DNA of 64,000 nt from Immersiella caudata. Its lineage: Eukaryota > Ascomycota > Sordariomycetes > Sordariales > Lasiosphaeriaceae. Every line of letters starts with the position of its first letter. Position 1 is the first letter of the stretch. The stretch is from contig JAULSU010000001.1 of assembly GCA_030512335.1 (NCBI GenBank), positions 4,030,001 through 4,094,000 on the forward strand, given 5' to 3'. Shown in pieces: positions 11,347 through 22,320 of this stretch. The notes under the pieces are model-generated. The model was given only the letters and a program-made list of their open reading frames with translations, ran no database searches and was not told the DNA's origin. Made by a program: the position numbers and the translations under genes.

Positions 11347-12320
11347 ATGGCGGGCCCAAGGACAACGATTCTTCTTTCCATCCCTTTCATGATCATTGGA
11401 TATCTTCTAAGCGGTGCACCATACAATATGGTTACCCTACCACCGCAGAACGTCTGGGCTGACGGCCCCATGAAGCTGATCGCAACACCCCAATTCCAGA
11501 CGAAAAAGGTGCGCCCATGCCCGAATGGTCGGACAGAGCAGAGCAAGCAAAGGACTGACTGGAATTTTCGCAGACGGATCTTTTCACTGCGGGCGCGACG
11601 CACATGGCGCTGCTGCACAACTCTATCCTTCGCGGGTATAACTCTATCTTCAATCAAGCCTCGCTCGTTCTCGAACAAGACAAAACCGACTTCATTGGGT
11701 ACAGCCTCGCCTGGCATAAGTTTGTCAAGTCGCACCACGACGACGAGGAGCAGACTCTATTCACCAAGATCGAGGAGTTGCTGAAGGACGACAAGGTGTT
11801 CGAGGAGACCCACAAGGAGCATGAAGCCTTTCTCGCCGGGCTTGCCGAGTTCGAAAAGTATCTGACGGGACTCAAGACGCCGGCCGACTTCTCTGGTGAG
11901 GAGCTGCTCAAGATCATGAAGGGCTTCCAGGCACCGTTCGAGTCTCACTTCCACAGCGAGATCTCAACCATCGCGAAGCTTGCCGACCACCCGAATACGC
12001 CGAAGGAGGGGACTCCAGAACAGGCGGCCGCGTCGCTAACGTTCAAGACATGGGGCAAGAGTACCGTTACAAAGGCCGGTGTGATGGACGTGGTGCCGTT
12101 CTTCCTCCTCAACCTTGACCGCACTGTCGAGGACGGCATGTGGTCGAATTGGCCTCCCATGCCTGCTCCGATCAAATGGGGTCTGATCAACATCGCCGGG
12201 TCCTGGCATTCTGGATGGTGGAAGTTTGCGTCATGCAACGCTGCTGGTCAGCCGAGGGAGCTGTGGGCGTTCCAGGCCGCTGCGCTGAAGGCCGAGAGGG
12301 AGGCTAACTTGAAGCCCTGA
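11347..12320 (+). CDS. Hemerythrin-like (HHE cation-binding) domain protein
   Basis: Exons 11347-11508 and 11574-12320 are joined in phase 0 over a 65-nt intron and encode 302 residues. The N-terminus (residues about 6-24, TTILLSIPFMIIGYLLSG) is one hydrophobic segment, likely a signal anchor. The rest is a four-helix HHE domain with spaced His/Glu ligands: HNSILRGYNSI, WHKFVKSHHDDEE, ETHKEHEAF and FESHFHSEI. Such domains bind a di-iron centre or other cations; in fungi the physiological role is mostly unknown. The conserved tail (VPFFLLNLDRTVEDGMWSNWP) is shared by the fungal subgroup as I know it. The downstream neighbour is a copper transporter, which may be coincidence. Confidence 0.85.
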
Positions 12321-12894
12321 AGGTATTTGAGCGTTGGGTGACCGTGTTGACATCAAGCAGGCGATCTTTGAGCGTATTCTGGGGCGTTTCAGCGGCTGGC
12401 GCCGTCATGTACTAACAAGTCTTGGATATAGCGAAGCGAATAAATGTTGTTTTGTTGCAGCCGCGGGCATCTGGGTGTTGCCTTTCCTGTGACGTGCTGG
12501 TGCTTAGGGGCATGTCCAGGCTGTGGCGTGTGCTTTGACTTACGCCATTGCGACTTGGTCACCTCGGTCCTTCCAGCCAATATCTCCCATCACTGTTGCC
12601 AAGTGGGAATGAGCAACGCTATGAAACCCTCGCAGTTGGTCTTCCAAGTCCCGCTGAGCTCCCACTCCACCCACCCTCGACGACACCACCACTGCACGCC
12701 TATCATCGGTACTGCTAGCATCTGTTCTCCCTGGCGCTACTCCTGGTTTCGTTTGGAAACGATACCCCGTGCACCCCTACACCGGCCACACGTCTGAACA
12801 ACATCCTCCCCCTGACGCTGACGCCGCTGGCAGGATTCCGAGCTCCACTGCCCTGTCAGCCCACAAACACCAGCGGCTCCTTTCGCCCTCTGCA
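12321..12894. other. Intergenic, promoter of the Ctr gene
   Basis: No gene seen. The 3' part is pyrimidine-rich, as expected for a fungal promoter and 5' UTR. Confidence 0.5.
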
Positions 12895-13535
12895 ATGGCA
12901 GCTATAACAATCGCAAACGTTACCGCATTTCCGAAGATTCACTTCCCGCCGCCCATTCACCAGGACTTCATCCGTGATATCCCCTGTCACACAGCTGTGA
13001 GTTGCGAGCCAGCATCCTGGAACATGTCAGGTTTGTTGTTGCTGATATCTCCAACAGGACATGTTCTGGAACTGGAACACGGTGGGCGCCTGCTTCATCT
13101 CCAGAACCTGGCGCATCCAGTCTGCCTCGATGTTCGCCGGCACCTGCATCGCTGTTGTCCTGTTCACCATCGCGCACGAAGGGTTCCGCTTCCTCGGCAG
13201 GTTCTACGATCGGTGGGCGCTAGAGACTTTTGGGGATGGAGAATACTGCCGTCCTGTGGTCTCGATGCAACTCGTGCGGGCAGGAATATTTACGCTGCAG
13301 GTCGTCACGGGGTACTTTCTCATGCTGTTCGTCTGCCCAAACCCTTCAGAGGATGCTTTAGATGCAGTATGCTGATAAGGGTTGATGCTGCAGGCTCGCG
13401 ATGTATGTGAACGGTTACTACCTGATATGCATCTTCCTCGGTTCCTTTATCGGATTTTTTGCATTCCATTGGGATTTTGATCCCGCGGAGACGAAAAGGG
13501 AGGATGGTCGATGGGATAGGGAGCGCCGGGGCTGA
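12895..13535 (+). CDS. Ctr-family copper transporter
   Basis: Three exons (12895-12996, 13058-13326, 13394-13535) join in phase to 170 residues. TM1 follows FWNWNTVGACFISRTWRI. TM2 contains LMLLAM, the Met-x3-Met of the Ctr pore, created only when the 67-nt second intron (GTTCGT...GCAG) is removed. TM3 contains GSFIGFF, the GxxxG packing motif. Ctr proteins form trimers that admit Cu(I) at the plasma or vacuolar membrane. The N-terminus lacks the Met-rich Mets motifs of high-affinity Ctr1/Ctr3 and has only scattered His and one Cys, so a lower-affinity or vacuolar Ctr2-like role is more likely. Without removing intron 2 the frame stops before TM3, so a simple one-exon call would be truncated. 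Confidence 0.88.
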
Positions 13536-14123
13536 TGTCGGGGACTCTCGGTGTTTTCAGCGTGCGGTGGGCAATGAGGAACCGGAGCGATAGTTGCAAG
13601 CATGTAGGCTTGGTTTCGTGGTGCGCCCCTGGCAGTTCGAGGTGAGGGTATTCAGTACTTCTTAATATAGTATCTTCAACCACAATCTTCACTGCAGACC
13701 CTTCCAAGATTGCCAGATGATGGTGTTCCTTTGTGGACGTCCTCTTGTCGTACCTTCCCCACTGTTGATTGGGTGGAAACGTCTCACGCTGACAAATCGT
13801 GGGAGCTGCTCATTCCTTCCAACCACAACGGATGGGGTGAGGGGCAAGGCCAGCCCCTCCAAGCCTTGTTCGCGGGGCATATGGTCAGCTGTCTGCTGCA
13901 ACGAAATGATCCGCTAGGCGCCGAGGTGGCAGTGAACTGTATGATTAGTGTTCTTGAAATCCTCTATGTCAAATCACGACATCCTTTGGCACGTCCGACC
14001 GCTTGCAGAGACTTCACTCAAACACGCAATCTGCGCGTCTCCGAATCGGCCCTGTGGAGCCCGCACCCAGTTCCTGGTGAGAAGGCATCCCCAACCCCGA
14101 TCAAGTGCCACGGAGTCGATATC
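13536..14123. other. Intergenic, promoter of the Zn2Cys6 gene
   Basis: The frame of the regulator stays open upstream to about 13710 but has no conserved features before the ATG at 14124, so this is treated as leader and promoter. A longer N-terminus cannot be excluded. Confidence 0.5.
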
Positions 14124-15992
14124 ATGGCCAGTAAGACAAGGAGCTCGGAAGGATGCTGGACATGCCGCCTCAGGCGCAAGAAGTGTGACGAGGTACGACC
14201 GGTGTGCAACGCTTGCGGTGCGCTCGAGATCGACTGCCTCTACAGCGATGAGAAGCCCGAGTGGATGGACAATGGCCCCCTCCAAAAAGAGAAGGCCGAT
14301 TGGCTCAAACAGGACGTCAAACTCAAGGCCAGCCGACGCAGAGAACGTCGATACCTTCAGGCTCTGGAACACGGCATTGAGACTCTCGATGTTTCCCGGA
14401 CCGAGGCCGATAGCAGCGACTCTGGGGACGCTTCATTCGTGCAAACCCCGGCCCTACCTCCACCATCCGCTCCCAAGAACTCTGGATCTGCCACCACCAA
14501 CGGCCACCAAAACAACATTCAACAACAACCAACACCACCGTGCTCGACGCCTGGCGATGCCCCGGACGCGGGTGGTACGGGATGGGGCATTGTTGAGCGT
14601 GAGCTTAATACAACCATGATGTACCTCGATTTTGTGTTCCCCTTCTTGTATCCATTCTACCGACCTTCGCTTCTTGATGCCGGCCGGGGGTGGCTGCTTG
14701 TACTCTTTGCCCGGAACAAAGCCCTGCTTCATACCGTTCTCAGCCTTGCATCGAACTTCTTCGGCGTTATACTGAACCATACAAACGAGCTGCAGCGCGA
14801 GCCGTGCAAAAGCCACAACTGGTCAGAACTCACGAGGCAACAGGATCTGGCGCTCCAAGAGCTTCAGGCAGAGATGCAGCGCATCGTTGCCAGGGGCGTC
14901 AAGGACTATCTCTTTGAGACAACCAGGGTCATGTCGAGCGTCATCCAGCTGCTGACGTTTGAAGTGTCGATTGCCAACACCGAGAACTGGGTTATGCATC
15001 TTGACGCTGCCACGGAACTTTTCTCGCTCATCGTTCAGGAGAATCACGCAACTCCGAGCCTGCACCCGACCTTCTTCATCGACCTCCTGACGCAGTTGGG
15101 CCCCAAACCTTTCCATATGACCCACAGGAACCAGCCTTGGAGCGCTGATCAAGCATCTCTCAGGTTCTCCGTAGCATTCCTCCTGTTCTTCGACACCATT
15201 GCAGCCACCGCGCTGGAGCGGCCTCCCCGCCTTCACGCTTTTCATCAACATCTGCTCGCAGAGCCAAACGAGGATACAAAAAGGCCATGGACGAACGGTG
15301 AGAAGGAGCATATCTCCCCCCACCTCGATTTATGCGACTTCATGGGCTTGCAGAACTGGATAGTCATGGCTATTGGGGACATTGCCGCACTGGACTCTTG
15401 GAAGAAGGAGATGAAGAGGAGTGGTTCATTATCTGTCTCTCAGCTCGTCATGCGGGCCGGGGTCATTGAGCTGAACCTGCAAAAGAATATTGCCATCCTC
15501 GAGGCAACGAACGGTCGTGGATACGAGAGGCCCAACGCAGCAAACGGGTTGCTGGAACTACTAGTATCGAGGCCTGGTATAAATCCGGATCAGCAAGACA
15601 AGATCATCGCAGCAACTTCCTGCATTTGGGCTCAAGGAGCGCTGACGTATCTCAATGTCGTGGTTTCAGGGTGGCAACCTTCTTGTCCGGAGATTCGCAA
15701 CTCCGTGGCGCAGACGCTAGGGATGTTGAACACACTCCCCACTCCCAGCAGTATGCGATCAATCATGTGGCCTTTCGCGGTCACCGGTTGCATGGCTGCT
15801 CCAGAGGAGGAACAAATATTTCGGAGTTTGGTGGCAGGCATGGGGCCGCTCACGCTTTTTGGCACGGCGACAAAAACGATCGCTATCATGGAACACGTGT
15901 GGGCAAATCGCGCGGAGATCGAGAGGAATGCGGACCAATGGGACTATGCGGCCTGCTTCAGGAGCTTAGGGCACGCATCTCTGCTGCTCTAA
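14124..15992 (+). CDS. Zn2Cys6 transcription factor with fungal-specific domain
   Basis: One exon, 622 residues. Residues 11-38 form the binuclear zinc cluster with spacing C-x2-C-x6-C-x6-C-x2-C-x6-C, starting GCWTCRLRRKKCD. It is followed by a charged linker helix (KLKASRRRERRYLQALEHG) and a low-complexity Ser/Pro/Gln stretch around 100-150. The large helical region from about 160 to the end resembles the Fungal_trans_2 middle-homology region seen in Acr-2/UPC2-type regulators. The start was placed at 14124 because the zinc cluster normally sits within the first 20 residues. The likely role is a DNA-binding regulator in the nucleus; the targets cannot be read from context. Confidence 0.9.
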   Translation: MASKTRSSEGCWTCRLRRKKCDEVRPVCNACGALEIDCLYSDEKPEWMDNGPLQKEKADWLKQDVKLKASRRRERRYLQALEHGIETLDVSRTEADSSDSGDASFVQTPALPPPSAPKNSGSATTNGHQNNIQQQPTPPCSTPGDAPDAGGTGWGIVERELNTTMMYLDFVFPFLYPFYRPSLLDAGRGWLLVLFARNKALLHTVLSLASNFFGVILNHTNELQREPCKSHNWSELTRQQDLALQELQAEMQRIVARGVKDYLFETTRVMSSVIQLLTFEVSIANTENWVMHLDAATELFSLIVQENHATPSLHPTFFIDLLTQLGPKPFHMTHRNQPWSADQASLRFSVAFLLFFDTIAATALERPPRLHAFHQHLLAEPNEDTKRPWTNGEKEHISPHLDLCDFMGLQNWIVMAIGDIAALDSWKKEMKRSGSLSVSQLVMRAGVIELNLQKNIAILEATNGRGYERPNAANGLLELLVSRPGINPDQQDKIIAATSCIWAQGALTYLNVVVSGWQPSCPEIRNSVAQTLGMLNTLPTPSSMRSIMWPFAVTGCMAAPEEEQIFRSLVAGMGPLTLFGTATKTIAIMEHVWANRAEIERNADQWDYAACFRSLGHASLLL

Positions 15993-16189
15993 TTGCCCCC
16001 ACAAGCCACAATGCTTCTTGAGTACACTGAAGGCGCGCCAGGGACAGTGAAATATCGCTGACAACATTAATGTTTCCTCGAACCCCTAAGGACTCACTCA
16101 ACCGAACTCTGGCCTTCTGGGATGAACAGCATGGCTGTTGTCTCGCAAACGAAATGTTGAGCTCGTTTGCGCAAGGCGAGGTCTCATCG

Positions 16190-18325
16190 TCATCGAGCCT
16201 TATCCTCTAGCTCCATAGGAGCTTCCGTAGCGTCCTTACTAGCACCAAGCCTGAGCTTCCACCAGCTCTTCATCGGCTTGTCTGCCGTCTGCCTTGTTTG
16301 CGCTCTTACATCTTGAGATCCCAACGGTGGACCCTGGGTCAAAGCCTCGCCCCCAGAGCGAGAGAATGGACCAGTCGACATAGCGCGGGACCATGGCGCG
16401 GGCACATGGGTCTGGGGGCCAGGAAAGCCGTCGCGGGGCGCATGGGTCCTTGGCCTTGATGGTCCCGGCGCGGTTCCAGGCCTTTGACACTCGGTGTTGC
16501 TGTTGGGCCGGTGTTCCGATACCGAGTCAGCGCTTGAAGTCGACGCATACTCAGTCTCGTAACTTGCTACACTGTACCGAGCCGGCACTTCTTTTGGAGC
16601 CACATAGGTCATTTTTGGGAGGGCGTATGCCTCCGGATCCCGATTCCGAAGCTCTTCGTCGCTCATCCGGAAGGTATAAGGAATTATCGGGGTTATGGGC
16701 GTCGTGGTGGGGGAGTTCGATAGCTGGATGGGTATCTCGCCGACGCTGTTATTTCTGCGACTATCCCCATATTCGGAAGAGTATGCGGTATTACCTATCC
16801 ACGAGACTGGGCTGAAACTCCGCACTGGGCGGACCGCAACTGGTGCCGCGATAGACTCGAAATATGTCCTCGCTTTCCTCTCGCCGCCGCCACTGTCACC
16901 GGTTTTGCCTGTGCGCTGGAGGATATCTGCAGCCGCTAGCTGCCCTCTTGTCTTTGTATCTGGTTTTGAGTCCCCGTTTCTAGAGGAGACGATCGACCTT
17001 TGGCCCACCAGTCCGGCGGACTTGGCCCGATTACCGTGTACGCGATTTTTGTCCCTCAACTGGGGTTCGCTGGCGAAGCTCGTCGACGCATTGTTTTTAT
17101 GCTTCCTCCTGGGCGACGGTCTCCTGGAAATGGTGATGGAGGTCTGATGAGAGGCCCTTGAGCGAGCGCCATGAGCTTGTTGCCAAAGTCGGCCCTCGAC
17201 AGGGTCAAGCTCTGTGCGATTCTGGCGGATGCTGAAAGGCATGGTTCGGACGGAGCTCGCATCTCTAACTCGAATTTGCCTGGTACGACTACCTCCGTAG
17301 GTCTCATTCGCCAGCTGCAGGACCGCCAGGTCTCGATGAGGAGGGCGGGGTGCGGTCGTCGAGGGGGGGCCGCGCATTTTCGAGTTGCTTGATCGACCGC
17401 CATGACCAACCCTTCTATCAACGACTACCCCCTCTAACGTCGCGCTGCGCGGTCGTCTCCCGCTGAGATGTACCCAGCCGATGGTGAAGCCGCTCACAGC
17501 GAAGAGCGCACATATAGCGATGCTCAAGAACCAGATGAGGTTGAGGGTTTGACAGATCGCAGGAGTCTTCTTGTTTCTCGGATTGGTACAGATAGAACTA
17601 TTTTGGAGGAACACCCCAATAAGAGCGATATGGCCGATGAAGGCGATTACAAAAGCGAGGTCGATGGTCCAGGTGATGGCGTAGCGAATGAGCTGCTTGC
17701 TGTATCCGCTCCAGGAGACAACCGTCCAAAACAGGGCGAGGTTAGTCTTGCTTTCTGTTAGTCACATCAATATCTGACACGAATGACAGCATGTTACCAA
17801 CCAAAATGAGAGTAGCTATCAAGCTCGTATCTTGATTCTGCCTCTCCTTCGCAGGCAACGCAAGAAACTGCCCGATGAATACGGCTAACATAACAAGAGT
17901 GCCAAAGTTGAGAACCCGCGCTGCCACAAACACCCACTCGTACAAGCCTTGCGGCCTCAGAGACGCAGCGCAAGTGCGTCTCGATTTGGGGTGAGCTGCG
18001 GCGGGATTCACCATCGTATTTCGCCCGTTCAGGCGGGGCACAAAATGGGAGAACTCCAGCTTTAGAGCCTCCTTCATGGGGTAGATAGGGGTCAGATTTG
18101 TAGCGGTATTAGGAGTCAAAATCGGGGGCGCCCGTTGAACATCGGTAATGCTCGGTATAGTTGGGTGGGTGGTTGAAGGAGGGAACGTCGCGGGTGTCGG
18201 AGCCCTCTGTCAGTACCAACAGAAGCGAGATCGGACATACGTGTGACTTGCATGTTGGGAAGAGTCACCGTTGCGCGGAGCGAGGATGTGGGATGGCATA
18301 CATCGGAGAGCCCGGGAGACGTCAT
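16190..18325 (-). CDS. Four-helix integral membrane protein with long disordered tail, unknown function
   Basis: Exons 18325-18269, 18206-17798 and 17754-16190 (introns of 62 and 43 nt) join in phase to about 676 residues. A short Pro/Thr-rich head is followed by four hydrophobic helices between roughly residues 95 and 245: VFVAARVLNFGTLVMLAVFIG, a segment across the second junction, a helix containing TWTIDLAFVIAFIGHIAL, and LSIAICALFAVSGFTIGW. The remaining 430 residues are rich in Ser, Arg, Pro and Thr with no fold visible, probably cytosolic. The topology resembles MARVEL-type proteins but I see no diagnostic motif. The 43-nt intron is short but has GT...AG ends and a GTGACTAAC branch region. 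Confidence 0.7.
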
Positions 18326-19048
18326 GATGCGAGGCGGGTGGTGATGTATCGGTATGTGAGTGTACAGAGTTGGGATCAAGGTTCCTAACTACATAGGGGA
18401 GTAGCCACTGCTGGTATCTTTGGGGTTGACTACGGCGAAAATATCTCCATGTGGACGTGTGCTATGTTGGTGGGTGTAAGGGGCAGTGGGTATGGTGGGC
18501 GTGGCTGATGAGTCGGGATGTTGGCGTCTGAAGGGGTATTGTTGATCGACGAGAATGTGATGGCAGACAGTCGGATATGAGGACGTTTCGGCTTCAGAAT
18601 ATCGATTTGCTTGGCTTTCGGAGTTCAAAGAGGTCATGTGGTGAGGATGTGGAGTGGATGTTGCAATACAGGAAATGCAATGCAACAGTATTGTTGTTTG
18701 CGCTGCGGTGAATGCGTTTTGTGTTCACAGGGGCCACTGTCACCTTTTGTGATGTGTGCTGAGCTCGTGGAAACATGAGGTTGCACGAACCTGTGTCCCC
18801 TTGGCGGTAGAGAGTGCGTCGTGCAAGTACATGCTGCTCAGTTGAGTCAGGGGTGCCGTACCAAAGGCAATCTCTATATCAGGAGGTTGAACTCGGTCCA
18901 GCTGAAAGGGGCAAGCAAATCAACAGTGAAATATCCGCCGGCTTGATTTTAGGACGCTTTTACTCCTACATGCAACTCTAAACCTTCAAAAAGACAAGAC
19001 TCGATATATCTAGAGCCACCCACATCCTCAGGAAGCAGAGCAACAGGA
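18326..19048. other. Intergenic, no gene seen
   Basis: Space upstream of the membrane-protein gene and downstream of the ENTH gene. Only short unsupported frames. Confidence 0.55.
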
Positions 19049-20768
19049 TTAGCCAAGCAAGTCGTCGAGCCCATTCCCGAGGGGTTTGTTGTTGCTAGTG
19101 TTGCTGCTGCCGCCGCCAACAGGCTTTGCAGGAGCAGCAGCCCCCCAGATACCCGCGCTACTCTTCTCCTTGGCGAGCTGACCGATGGTGGGCCCGGCGC
19201 CGGTTGGTGTGGTCTTCTTCAGGCCAGCACTAGCCTGGGACCACAATGCGCCGAATGCATCGCCGCTCGGCGCCGGCTTCGAAGCCGTAGAGGCAACAGG
19301 CCTGAGACCAGCGGATCCGGGGGTAGATGTTGGCTGTTGCGTTGCCGGCAGGGATACCGAGGAGAAGTAGTTGGGTGTTGCAGCCTGGAAGGACGTCGGC
19401 TTAGGAGGTTGGGCGGTAAGCGGAGTAGAAAAGGACGAGAAGTTGGCGGCGGGACTGGCAGTAGAGCTGGGTGGTGGAGAGATGGAGGACAGCGCAACCA
19501 TGCCGCTGAGGTTGGCCTGTTGGGGCGCCGAGACTGGCTTCGGTGCAGCAAATTGTGTGCTGCTGGTAGTGGAAGCAATTGGTGGCGGAAGGGAGCCGGC
19601 GAACGAGGGTTGAGCAACAGCCTGTGCGCTAGGGGTTGCGGACTGGAAGTCGTCGAACTCGTCGTCGTCGTTAGCGCCGCTGGCCAACGATCCCAATCCG
19701 GGGCCGTTCGAGGGGGCTGCCAGTGGAGCGACGGGTACAGACTGGGCCGCTGGCTCATCGAAGCTGAACAGGTCAACATCGGGCTCCTTCTTTACCGTCT
19801 CCACGGTCTTCTTGACGCCCGCCCTCTCGGCGGTATTTCGGGTGACCCTAGAAGCCGACGCGGCAGGGCGCTCACCCTCGTCAAACTCGTCGTACTCTTC
19901 AAATTTATCCCCTCGCGCCTGGGTGCTGCGGAAATCATCGGTTTGGCCCCCGAAGCCGCCGCCGTCCCCGTACACTCCGCCAGAGTAGCCGCCGTAGGTA
20001 GAGCTACCGCCGCCGCCACCGCTGCTGCTACCAAACCCTCCGGAATCGCTCCCGAAGCCGCCATATCGCCCAGAGCTTCCGGAAAACCCGCCGCCACCGA
20101 AGCCACCACCACCCTCGACGCCCGTGTACTTCGCCTTGTTCGCACGCGCTTTCTTGCGCTCGGCGCGGATTCGCTCGACGTCGCCCAGGAGCTCCGCGAG
20201 TTCCTTCGCTCGGTGCCTTACGTTTACTCCCTGGTCCTTGCCGTTTTGGTCGATGAAGTGGAACTGGCGCAGCATCTTCAGCAAGGTGAGATGTGACCGA
20301 GCGTCGTCGATAACTCGTTCTGAACCGTGCTTGATCAGATACTCGAGCAATTGCAGGGCCTTGTAGATTTGTCTCCATTCTTCGGCGGACTTCTCGGTGA
20401 AGCGACGGTAGATCATGGGCATGATCTCGTTCAGCGTTTGGCTAATCGCAAAGAGTTATAAGCATGTAAGTCCTCCCGCAGGGAACCAGTGCTGGAATCA
20501 TCACTGTGGCACGTACTAGTTGAAGGTTCCATCGGCGATCTCCTGCATCTGTGTAGACGATGCGCCCCAGGGCTCGTTATTCGTCGCCTCTCGCACCTTC
20601 GACTCCATCTCGGTGTAGTTCATGACGGCTATAAAAGACAAGTTAGCAAGGTGCCGCATCACGCAGTCTGAAATCGAAAGGCGCACCATTCTGAACCTTG
20701 CGCACGCCCGCTTTCAGGTCGTACAATGTGAGGCCCGCCACCGTGTCCTTGAGGCTGTTGAGATCCAT
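19049..20768 (-). CDS. ent3: ENTH-domain clathrin adaptor, Ent3/epsinR-like
   Basis: Exons 20768-20687, 20628-20517 and 20441-19049 (introns of 58 and 75 nt) encode 528 residues. The N-terminal ENTH domain (about 15-155) contains MNYTEMESKVREATNNEPWG, MPMIYRRFTEKSAEEWRQIYK and YLIKHGSERVIDDARSH. The unbroken tail is rich in Gly/Ser, then Pro/Ala/Gln, and carries acidic-Phe motifs (DDDEFDDFQSA, DLFSFDEP) that would bind GGA or AP-1 ear domains, plus a C-terminal LDDLLG clathrin-box-like end. Ent3 binds phosphoinositides and links SNARE cargo to clathrin at the trans-Golgi/endosome. The NEPWG/VREATNNEPWGASS form and the acidic-Phe motifs favour Ent3 over Ent1/2, which carry UIMs; none is seen. 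Confidence 0.9.
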
Positions 20769-22320
20769 TGTGAAGGCACCGGGGGCTAATGCTCTCGGGA
20801 GCAGATATTGCAATCGGCAAGAGATCTAAGGGTTTGTCGCTGTTTGTCGCGCTGCGCCCTGGTGGTTGAAAGAAGGTTGAAAGTGGCGCTTGCCTTTGCC
20901 TTGACACCTTGCGATTTCCCAAACGCCCAACAGGAGGGACAACCGGAGCTGGTCAGAGCGTCTCGAGGTCCACAACTCAGCCTACTCGTTCTTGGCAGGA
21001 GGCCAGTCACGTGCTGTTACAATCTGCCATGGAAGCAGTGATAGACTCCAAAGTATCCTTGCAATCATGGCAGCATGCTACCAAGTAGATGATGAAGCCT
21101 GCGGTGAGGATAATAGCTTCGGCTATCCCCTATCAATCCCAAGATGCTGGATGTGCGGCGGGAATCACTGTGATGGGATAGCGGCCTCGGAATGACGCCT
21201 GAGGTGTCAAGGCGCTTGCTCAATTGGTCATGGTGGCCTGTGCTCGGAACTTGAGAGCTTGGAGCTTTCAGGCCAGCGAAAATTCTGGAACCCAAGTCAA
21301 CAACTCCCAGTTGCATCGCCGTCGTTCTTCAATTCGCCTTGTACTTTCAGCTGTACTATATTTTTGCACGTATTTAATCGCAAGGCTTCCGGTCCCAAGT
21401 AAAGGTGCGTGTCCCGGTCTCGATCACGTTTCCATTCCGTTTCGCTGGCCCAAACGCCCCCATCCGAGCTCCAGCAGCTCCAGCAGCTCCAGCAGCTTCA
21501 CAATTCCATCATCACTTGCGTTCAATCCTTCATCGTGGGCTCAATGGGAAGAATTAAGGAGCGTCAGTCTGCTGGTTGATGTCCTGGGTCAAGGTTGGTG
21601 TCAAGGCCATCGTGATGCCAGATGGCGACGCCGAAGCCAGCTCAGCCACCAGTCAGCAGAGGGTAGCCAAGGGCTGTGATCAATGGCCCGGACGATGGCA
21701 GGTGGGGATGGACCGAGTGGTTCCTGAAGGCAAGAATTTCAGCGATACGCTCCAATTGGCCCTGGGGATATGTCCCGCATCTGTACGAGCCAAAGCCTGC
21801 TGCAAGCATCACGCCGGCGATGGCCTTGGAACCGACAGACCGAGCCCCCGTCAGTCAGCGGCGGGCCACGATCGTGTTTGCTGGAGGGCAACAAAGGGCA
21901 CATCTAACCACGCAGTCATTCCCTCCCCAAACGGCCACTCGCTTTCCTCCTCTGGCGTAGTTTTATTGTGCCTACTCCATCAAACATCGCAGTGGCAAGG
22001 CCAAGTTGCTCTTCTCCATCTCAAGTGCCACTCCAGCGCTGCAGCCTAGGAGCTCGTACTTGTTGGCAGCAGCGTGGACGGGAACTTGGTGCAAGCTGGA
22101 GCCAAAAAGGGGGCAGCTTGCCATCCCATCCTGCAAGCAAGCAGATGGGGTGCTGAGCAACCAGCTTTAGGGCGCCGTGGCCCCACAGCAAGCCCCTCAC
22201 TTGGTCACGTGGGAGCTACGTACCCTCACGGACGGCCCTCGTCCCCCCATTGACACCGCGGTTGGCCTTATTTGATTGGCTGGCTCCCAGGCGCTAACTT
22301 GCTCCCCTCCAGAACGGAAA
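20769..22320. other. Divergent intergenic region
   Basis: Lies between the ENTH gene (-) and the cyclophilin gene (+). Short frames on both strands have no domain. A three-unit CTCCAGCAG tandem repeat sits at 21470-21498, and an inverted CCAAT (GATTGGCT) lies about 45 bases before the cyclophilin ATG. Confidence 0.55.
21470..21498. repeat. Short tandem repeat (CTCCAGCAG)x3
   Basis: Three adjacent copies of a 9-nt unit are visible. It is outside any supported gene. Confidence 0.7.

Noticed and set aside
10861..11784. 307-codon plus-strand frame before the hemerythrin gene
   Set aside because: No domain; its 3' part overlaps the hemerythrin exons in another frame and it crosses the divergent promoter.
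19337..20296. 319-codon open frame on the plus strand
   Set aside because: Antisense to the Gly/Ser-rich part of the ENTH-domain gene.
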